Shown one piece after another: positions 4,409 to 9,253 of a stretch of 9,253 bases of DNA (positions within the stretch are counted from its first letter, which is position 1; the number at the start of each line of letters is the position of its first letter). The position numbers were made by a program, and so were the translations under genes. A model generated the notes under the pieces. That model worked only from the letters and a program-made list of their open reading frames with translations, searched no databases and had not been told where the DNA came from. Location: NCBI GenBank assembly GCA_005880075.1, contig VBJT01000135.1, forward strand, positions 1 through 9,253, given 5' to 3'. This DNA comes from Chloroflexota bacterium (GTDB lineage: Bacteria > Chloroflexota > Dehalococcoidia > SM23-28-2 > RBG-16-64-32).

Positions 4409-5808
4409 CTACAACGCCTCCGCTGCCTGCTTCAGTTCCGCCCGGAAGTTGGGATGCGCGACGGCGGTAAGTTCCCGTGCCCGCTGCCGGTGGTTCTTGC
4501 CCCACAGCCGCGCGATCCCGTACTCCGTGACTACCGTATCGGCGAAGTAGCGCGGCACCGTGATCATCGAACCCGCCTCGTGCTGAGCGACGACGCGTGA
4601 AACCGCCCCATCCAGCGCCGTCGACGGCAGCAGAGTGATTCCCTCCGCGACCCGAACACGCTCTCGGCGTTGATCTGACCGGTCAGGTCCACCGAAAGCG
4701 CGTTGTTCATCGCGTAGAAGTCGTCGTTGAGAGCGATCGTCCGCAGGTCAAGAACATACTCCGGGTCCCGCACCTCGAACTTTGGGTTGTTCGTGACGAT
4801 CTTCAGGTCCTCGATGTCCGACCCGGACCACGCCGAAGCGATCGCCAGGTTCGGGTGAAGCGTCTTCCGCCCGCCGCTGATCACCCCGCACTCCACAAGC
4901 CTTGCGATGCCGGGCGCCGCCATCTCTGTATGCAGGCCGAGGTCGTGCTTGCCCTCGAACGCGCCGGCCCGCGCCAGATACATACTTGGCTCGCCCGCCC
5001 CGATCTGGATCGTCGCCCCGTCCGGCACCAGCTCGCACACGTACCCCGCGATCCTCTTCGCGTCTTGCGGCGGCTGGGCAAGCCCGAGCAGGCGCCGCAA
5101 CTGCGCGGCGGGCAGCCGCGTCATCACCGGCCCGACGACGATCAGCCGGTCGAGGTCCTCGCCCAGCTCGTCGACGATGCCCATGTACGCCTCCCGCGCG
5201 GCGTCGTCCTCCACGCGGCGTAGCCACGCCTCGACGAGTCCGCGCGTTATCTCCACCGGCGGTATCTCGACGAACGAGTCGATCTCGCTGACATGGACTT
5301 TGTTGTCGCCGCAGACCGGCCTCAATCCGGAGTCGACCTCTGCGATGACCTTCCGCGCCCGCCGTACGTGAGAGCGCTTGTTCCAGTTGTGCGCTCCGAA
5401 CGAAACGTGTCCCTCATCGTCCGGCGGCGTCACCGAAACGAGAAAGACGTCGACGGGCCGGCTCTCCTCCCGCTTTTCGTCGACATCCTTGAAGTTGAGC
5501 GAGAACAGATTCGGCAGGTAGGTCGCCCGCCCTTCGTCCATCGTTGGGCGGGCGAAATCGCCGATGAACAGCTCGAACTCGACGCGGAACGTCTCTTCGT
5601 GGCCCGCCCGAAACCAGCCGGGGTCAGTTAGAGGCGCGGCGACGCGGAGGTCGATCGCGACGCCGTTTTCCGTACAGTGGCGAAAGAGCGCCCCCGGCAG
5701 GACGCGCGGCCCCGCGATCGGAATCATCACCAGATCGCCCGCCTTGACGAGCTTCATAGCCTCATCCCCGGAGGCGAGCCGTCGCTTGTATTCTTCGCGC
5801 CAGTCCAT
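4409..5808 (-). pseudogene. CoA-transferase/acetyl-CoA hydrolase family gene, broken by a frame-changing gap near the C-terminus
   Basis: Relatives (4-hydroxybutyrate CoA-transferase/acetyl-CoA hydrolase family) move CoA between carboxylic acids. Residues 1-388 are well conserved: the N-terminal domain with GDNKVHVSEIDSFVE (167-181), then DGATIQIGAGEPS (263-275) and GLHTEM (291-296), where Glu295 is the expected catalytic glutamate. After NAESVFGSR (380-388, ending at 4645) the original frame turns into an Arg-rich tail and stops at 4564. From 4645 the other frame resumes family sequence, EGITLLPSTALDGAVSR, through FADTVVTEYGIARLWGK to PNFRAELKQAAEAL and TAG at 4409. The usual GxGGQ-containing segment between these parts, about 20 residues, is absent in all frames, so this is a deletion with frame change, not a single-base slip. 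Residues 182-250 form a longer than usual interdomain segment. It may be a true pseudogene or an assembly error; an intact original promoter precedes it. Confidence 0.85.
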
Positions 5809-5822
5809 GGGGTCGCGGCCCC

Positions 5823-5851
5823 ATTATGCTGAGTGCGGCTTGCGCTGCCAA
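5823..5851 (-). promoter_or_regulatory. Sigma70-type promoter of the CoA-transferase gene
   Basis: On the minus strand TTGGCA (5851-5846) and CATAAT (5828-5823) are 17 bases apart, each matching consensus at five of six positions. Transcription would start near 5816, leaving a leader of about eight bases before the ATG at 5808. Confidence 0.6.
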
Positions 5852-5855
5852 GTGA

Positions 5856-5870
5856 TAAGGCTCGTTAAGG
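5856..5870. repeat. Direct repeat TAAGG with 10-base period between divergent promoters
   Basis: TAAGG occurs at 5856-5860 and again at 5866-5870, one helical turn apart, in the 22 bases between the two divergent -35 elements. The position suits an operator or activator site controlling both directions. Two five-base copies can occur by chance, so the call is weak. Confidence 0.3.
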
Positions 5871-5873
5871 CGC

Positions 5874-5902
5874 TGGACGCGTATCCCTTGCAGGGATAAA
5901 AT
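5874..5902 (+). promoter_or_regulatory. Sigma70-type promoter for the membrane protein/peptidase genes
   Basis: TGGACG (5874-5879, four of six) and TAAAAT (5897-5902, five of six) are 17 bases apart. Transcription would begin near 5909. The downstream ATG at 5935 has GAGAGG five bases before it. Confidence 0.5.
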
Positions 5903-5934
5903 GTTGTGCGCGATACGCCCTGAGAGAGGCCCAG

Positions 5935-6339
5935 ATGCCCGACCGCATTCAGCAAGAGATAGAGGAGTTACTCGCCCGGCTGGAGACATTCCCGCCCAAG
6001 CGCCCTTTCTCGTCGCGGATCAAGTACGCGATCAGCGGTTTCTTTCACAGCGCCGGCAACGCCGTCTCGAGTCTCCCCGTACCCCACCTGACCGCCGGTC
6101 ACCTTCTGCTGATCGCCATCGCGATGATCGTGATCGCTTTCATGATCGGGGGCAGCTCCGGCCTGATCCGCTGGGTGATAATCGGCGGCTTCGTCCTCTT
6201 CATCGCGGCTTTCGTCCTCTCGCTGCGGCGTCAATCGCGGCCTCAAGAGAAGCTCTGGCGCGGAAAGCCCTTGGACCTCAACGGTCCCGGCGTCGGCGAA
6301 CGGCTCCGTTCCTGGTGGCGGAGGCGGAGCAGGCGATAA
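5935..6339 (+). CDS. Small two-helix membrane protein of unknown function
   Basis: I do not recognise the family. The 134-residue protein begins with an acidic, amphipathic helix (PDRIQQEIEELLARLETFPP, 2-21), a basic region (22-56), two hydrophobic segments that would cross the membrane (about 57-71 and 80-97) joined by a very short turn with Gly72, Gly73 and Arg79, and a basic C-terminal tail with EKLWRGKPLDL (103-113) and the closing LRSWWRRRSRR. Both ends would lie on the cytoplasmic side by the positive-inside rule. The ATG has a good GAGAGG site. Its 3' end overlaps the start region of the M28 peptidase gene, so the two are probably co-translated. The WRGKPLDL stretch looks like a conserved tail motif, but that is an impression. 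Confidence 0.8.
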   Translation: MPDRIQQEIEELLARLETFPPKRPFSSRIKYAISGFFHSAGNAVSSLPVPHLTAGHLLLIAIAMIVIAFMIGGSSGLIRWVIIGGFVLFIAAFVLSLRRQSRPQEKLWRGKPLDLNGPGVGERLRSWWRRRSRR

Positions 6340-7664
6340 CGCATCCTTCAGCACTAATCTCGCGTCCCCTTGCATTCCTCGCCGCGCTTGCTTTCTGCGC
6401 GATCCTCCTCACCAGCTGCGGCGGCGGCAACAACGGCACGCCTGCCCCAACCGCCACGCAATCCCCGGCCACCCCGGCACCGAGCACGCCGACGCCTACC
6501 CCGGGGCTCGGCAGCCCGCAGTTCGAGGCGGCTCGCGCGCTCCAACACGTTCATGCCCTCGCGGTGGACATTGGCATCCGCGCCGCCGGCACAGACGGCG
6601 AGAAGCGCGCAGCGGACTATATCCGCGCCGAGCTAGCGAAGGACGGCTACGACACTTCTCTCCAGCCTTTCCCTATCCAGTCGTTCGTCGATGTCAAGAC
6701 GTCACTCGATCTGCTCTCGCCCCAGCAGCGCTCCGTGGACGCTGCCGCCCTTGGCGGCAGCACAAGTGGCTCGATCGAAGGTGCGCTCGTAGCGGCAGGA
6801 CGTGGCTTTCCCCAGGAGTTCCCTTCGGGCACTACTGGCAGCGTCGTCCTCATCGAACGGGGCGACATAGAATTCTCGGACAAGGTGGCCAACGCCACAG
6901 CGGCGGGCGCTGCGGGCGTAATCATCTACAACAATGATCCCGGCTCGTTCACGGGCCAGCTGACCGGTGGCGGCCGCATTCCCGTCGCCGCAATCTCCCG
7001 CGAAGACGGTCAGGTGCTGCTCGATCTCATCAATACCGGCGCGACCACGGTCCGGCTCACAGTCGAGACGCGAACGGATACTCATGACTCGCAAAACGTC
7101 GTCGCGAAGCCGCCGGGAAAGCAATGCCGCGTCGTAGTAGGCGGCCATTACGACTCTGTACCGGCCGGCCCTGGAGCGAACGACAATGCCTCCGGTAGCG
7201 CGACATCGATCGAGATGGCCCGAGCGATGGCCGCCGACGGCGTGTATGATCCCGTCTGCTTTGTGCTGTTTGGGTCCGAGGAGCTGGGTCTTCTGGGCAG
7301 CGCGGCCTATGTCCGATCGCTGTTGCCTGACGACATGGCTGCTCTCAAAGCGATGCTGAACTTCGACATGCTCGCCGTAGGTGACGCCTGGCCACTGGCC
7401 GGGTCGCAGTCCGTCGTGACTGTCGCCGCGCAGGAGGCAGACCGCCTCTCGATCCCGCACAGCATCGACTACAGCAGGTTCGCGACCGGCGGCAGTGATC
7501 ATGCCAGTTTCATCAACCAGGGTATTCCGGCGATGATCTTCAACTGCTTCTGTGACACGAACTATCATTCGGCGGGCGACCGCTTTGAGTTCGTCCGCGA
7601 AGATCGTTTGGCGCAGGCCGGTGGCCTCGGCATGGCGACCGTGCAGGCGCTACTCGCGCAGTAA
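6315..7664 (+). CDS. M28-family zinc aminopeptidase lipoprotein with PA domain
   Basis: From the GTG at 6315 the protein has 449 residues. A hydrophobic signal (19-31) ends in LTSC, with Cys35 followed by GGGNNG and a Pro/Thr linker (40-60), so it is lipid-anchored outside the membrane. The peptidase domain contains a PA insert (about 140-250; VVLIERGDIEFSDKVANA, then GAAGVIIYNND). All M28 metal-site residues are present: His278 and Asp280 (GGHYDSV), Asp290 (GANDNASG), Glu322 (general base) with Glu323 (GSEELG), Asp351 (NFDML) and His418 (NYHSAGD). It should remove N-terminal residues from peptides. No ATG is in frame until deep inside the domain. The GTG lacks a ribosome binding site and gives an acidic N-terminus; an ATA at 6336, overlapping the previous TAA and six bases after GGAG, would give a more normal signal peptide. 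Confidence 0.9.
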   Translation: MAEAEQAITHPSALISRPLAFLAALAFCAILLTSCGGGNNGTPAPTATQSPATPAPSTPTPTPGLGSPQFEAARALQHVHALAVDIGIRAAGTDGEKRAADYIRAELAKDGYDTSLQPFPIQSFVDVKTSLDLLSPQQRSVDAAALGGSTSGSIEGALVAAGRGFPQEFPSGTTGSVVLIERGDIEFSDKVANATAAGAAGVIIYNNDPGSFTGQLTGGGRIPVAAISREDGQVLLDLINTGATTVRLTVETRTDTHDSQNVVAKPPGKQCRVVVGGHYDSVPAGPGANDNASGSATSIEMARAMAADGVYDPVCFVLFGSEELGLLGSAAYVRSLLPDDMAALKAMLNFDMLAVGDAWPLAGSQSVVTVAAQEADRLSIPHSIDYSRFATGGSDHASFINQGIPAMIFNCFCDTNYHSAGDRFEFVREDRLAQAGGLGMATVQALLAQ

Positions 7665-7730
7665 GCCGTCGCTTCCCGGGCATTTACACTGCACCCGCTC
7701 GCTTGCCCGACGCAAAGCGCTTACGATACG

Positions 7731-8165
7731 ATGCGCCCGACGATAATGAGACCGCTCAGGGCCTTTCTTCCCGTTTGCTTTCTCTTTATCTGCCTTCTGC
7801 TCGCGTTGTTGGCAGCATGCGGCGGAGGTGATAGCGGAAACGCCGAGATTGGCAAGCTGTCCGACCCGGCGACGGTGCCGACGGCGCCGCCCTGGGACAA
7901 GCCGCCGGACGTCGCGGTCCTGGATCCCAACGCGATCGCTCCGGTCGGCGGCGCGCCGCCGACCGCAACGCCCGCACCGGAAGGAGCCTCCGGCGTATGC
8001 GGGGCGAAGTACACGATCGAGTCCGGCGATACGTTCTCCAGCATCGCCACTAAGTGTGGGACGACAACGCAGGCAATGAAGGACGCTAACCCTGGCGTCG
8101 ACCCGACGACGATCAAACCCGGGCAGCAGGTCAACGTACCGGCCGCCCCGCAGCCGAGCCCCTAG
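7731..8165 (+). CDS. LysM-domain lipoprotein
   Basis: The 144-residue protein has a signal peptide with Arg2, Arg7 and Arg10, a hydrophobic core (11-27) and lipobox LAAC ending at Cys30, followed by GGGDSG. A Pro-rich linker (44-86) leads to one LysM domain (about 92-137): KYTIESGDTFSSIATKCGTT, then ANPGVDPTTIKPGQQVNVP. LysM binds N-acetylglucosamine-containing glycans such as peptidoglycan, so the protein likely tethers the membrane to the wall; this is inferred. Cys90 and Cys109 in and beside the domain could form a disulfide outside the cell. ATG 7731 is used; the ATG at 7746 (Met6) also keeps a full signal peptide. The 66-base spacer upstream contains no clear terminator; a TACGAT at 7722-7727 is a weak -10 candidate. 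The next gene begins two bases after its stop. Confidence 0.9.
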   Translation: MRPTIMRPLRAFLPVCFLFICLLLALLAACGGGDSGNAEIGKLSDPATVPTAPPWDKPPDVAVLDPNAIAPVGGAPPTATPAPEGASGVCGAKYTIESGDTFSSIATKCGTTTQAMKDANPGVDPTTIKPGQQVNVPAAPQPSP

Positions 8166-8167
8166 CC

Positions 8168-9253
8168 ATGGCAATCGAAGAGAAGCGCACGGCCGCCGAA
8201 GACGGCATCGGCGAGCTCCAGCGCTTGAAAGAACTCAGCCGCCAGGGCGGCGGCACGGAACGCATTGAGGCCCAGCACAAACGCGGCAAGCTCACCGCCC
8301 GTGAGCGCATCGACATCCTCTTGGACGATGGCGCCTTCGAGGAGATGGACGCTCTCGCCACCCACCGCTCGACCGAGTTCGGGCTCGACAAGCAGAAGTA
8401 CTACGGAGACGCGGTCGTCACCGGCTTCGGGAAGATCGATGGGCGGCTCGTGTACGTTTTCTCGCAGGACTTTACGGTCTTCGGCGGCTCACTCTCGGAG
8501 ATCGCCGGCGAGAAGATCTGCAAGGTGATGGACCTGGCGATGAAAAACGGCGCACCGCTGATCGGAATCAATGACGGCGGCGGTGCCCGCATTCAGGAGG
8601 GTGTCGTCTCCCTCAAGGGCTACGGCGAGATCTTCACCCGCAACGTACTCGCCTCGGGCGTCGTCCCCCAGATCTCGGTGGTCATGGGTCCGAGCGCCGG
8701 CGGCGCCGTCTACTCCCCCGCGATCACCGACTTCATTTTCATGAAGCAGGGCAGCGGCCAGATGTACATCACCGGCCCCGACGTCGTCCGCGCGGTCACC
8801 CAGGAAGACGTCACGCACGAAGAGCTAGGCGGCGCGCAGGTGCACAGCACGCGCTCCGGCGTCGCCCACTTCGCGCTGGAGGGCGAGGAAGACTGCCTGA
8901 ACGAAGTGCGCCGCCTGATCTCCTTTATCCCATCGAACAACATGGAGGACCCGCCCTACCTGGAGCCAGGCGACGTGCCTGACCGCCTCTGCGACGAGCT
9001 GGCTGGTGTTGTGCCTGCGGATCCGATGAAGCCTTATGACGTCCATCTCGTGATCGAATCCGTCCTTGACGACGGCGATTTCATGGAAGTGCATTCCGGC
9101 TGGGCGCGCAGCATCACCGTCGGTTTCGGCCGCGTGAACGGCCGCGTCGTCGGCGTCGTCGCCAACAACCCCGCCCACATGGCCGGCGTCCTTGACGTCG
9201 ATTCCTCGCGCAAGGGCGCGCGCTTTGTCCGTTTCTGCGATGCCTTCAACATC
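8168..9253 (+). CDS. pccB: Acyl-CoA carboxylase carboxyltransferase (beta) subunit, propionyl-CoA type, C-terminally cut by the window
   Basis: The open frame runs 362 codons from ATG 8168 to the right edge; full-length relatives have about 510-530 residues. The start MAIEEKRTAAEDGIGELQRL and KRGKLTARERIDILLDDG (38-55) are typical of biotin-dependent acyl-CoA carboxylase beta subunits, which carry CO2 from biotin to propionyl- or acetyl-CoA. The first oxyanion region is NDGGGARIQEG (135-145; most relatives read NDSGGARIQEG), with FSQDFTVFGGSLSE before it and MGPSAGGAVYSPA (173-185) after it. The second crotonase-like domain begins about residue 290 and includes GRVVGVVANNP. It starts two bases after the LysM gene stop, suggesting shared transcription. 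Substrate (propionyl versus acetyl, or a decarboxylase alpha subunit) cannot be fixed without the biotin carboxylase partner. Confidence 0.93.
   Translation, partial: MAIEEKRTAAEDGIGELQRLKELSRQGGGTERIEAQHKRGKLTARERIDILLDDGAFEEMDALATHRSTEFGLDKQKYYGDAVVTGFGKIDGRLVYVFSQDFTVFGGSLSEIAGEKICKVMDLAMKNGAPLIGINDGGGARIQEGVVSLKGYGEIFTRNVLASGVVPQISVVMGPSAGGAVYSPAITDFIFMKQGSGQMYITGPDVVRAVTQEDVTHEELGGAQVHSTRSGVAHFALEGEEDCLNEVRRLISFIPSNNMEDPPYLEPGDVPDRLCDELAGVVPADPMKPYDVHLVIESVLDDGDFMEVHSGWARSITVGFGRVNGRVVGVVANNPAHMAGVLDVDSSRKGARFVRFCDAFNI

Noticed and set aside
4564..4642. Arg-rich C-terminal tail of the CoA-transferase as a genuine domain
   Set aside because: The other frame over the same bases gives clear family sequence, so the tail is out-of-frame translation after the gap.
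5901..6314. Upstream extension of the M28 peptidase frame that would give a 587-residue protein
   Set aside because: It overlaps the membrane protein gene almost completely, has no ribosome binding site, begins next to the -10 box, and would bury the signal peptide in the middle of the protein.
6702..7568. Long open frame on the minus strand opposite the M28 peptidase
   Set aside because: It is an antisense shadow of a gene with complete catalytic residues; no start signal or recognisable domain.
7677..7709. Inverted repeat CGGGCA ... TGCCCG after the M28 peptidase as a terminator
   Set aside because: The stem is six base pairs with a loop of about 21 bases and there is no T-run; not convincing as an intrinsic terminator.
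1..9253. CRISPR array, tRNA, rRNA, insertion sequence or phage genes
   Set aside because: No repeat-spacer pattern, cloverleaf, transposase motif or terminal inverted repeats were seen on either strand; the only tandem repeats are the short heptamer arrays.

Overview
The window is high-GC bacterial DNA, densely packed, with no RNA genes, insertion sequences, prophage genes or CRISPR array. Three lipoproteins whose mature N-terminus is Cys-Gly-Gly-Gly followed by Asn/Asp, Pro/Thr-rich linkers, a Thermus-type 7Fe ferredoxin and a family II-like CoA-transferase of acyl-CoA metabolism would fit a Chloroflexota bacterium (Dehalococcoidia-like). That placement is an impression from protein style, not a phylogenetic result.

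Layout, left to right. Positions 1-1692 on the minus strand form a tightly coupled operon, read right to left: a FlK-type hot-dog thioesterase, a MaoC-like half without catalytic residues, a catalytic MaoC hydratase, an NTF2-like lipoprotein, and the start of a FabF-type ketoacyl synthase that runs out of the window. Adjacent genes overlap by 1-4 bases, apart from the lipoprotein start, which is uncertain. The set suggests an acyl-chain elongation or modification pathway (condensation, dehydration/hydration, thioester release).

Positions 1765-2443 on the plus strand encode two ferredoxins of different cluster type: a [2Fe-2S] protein, then a 7Fe [3Fe-4S][4Fe-4S] protein. A LysR-type regulator (2573-3469) follows and converges on endonuclease IV (3466-4344, minus); the two share one CTAG as both stop codons. 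Intergenic heptamer tandem repeats flank the ferredoxin pair.

Positions 4409-5808 (minus) hold a CoA-transferase/acetyl-CoA hydrolase-family gene broken near its C-terminus: a conserved stretch of roughly 20 codons is missing and the reading frame changes at the gap. A divergent promoter region (5809-5934) separates it from a plus-strand run: a two-helix membrane protein, an M28 zinc peptidase lipoprotein with a PA domain, a LysM lipoprotein, and a 5' portion of an acyl-CoA carboxylase beta subunit that leaves the window.

The best candidates for a second look are the damaged CoA-transferase, the heptamer repeats placed directly against an extended -10 promoter, two lipoprotein genes whose best start seems to be a non-standard codon overlapping the previous stop, and the triple hot-dog operon. 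I see no clear evidence of a wholly new system such as a defence island or mobile unit. No gene-free stretch exceeds 130 bases.
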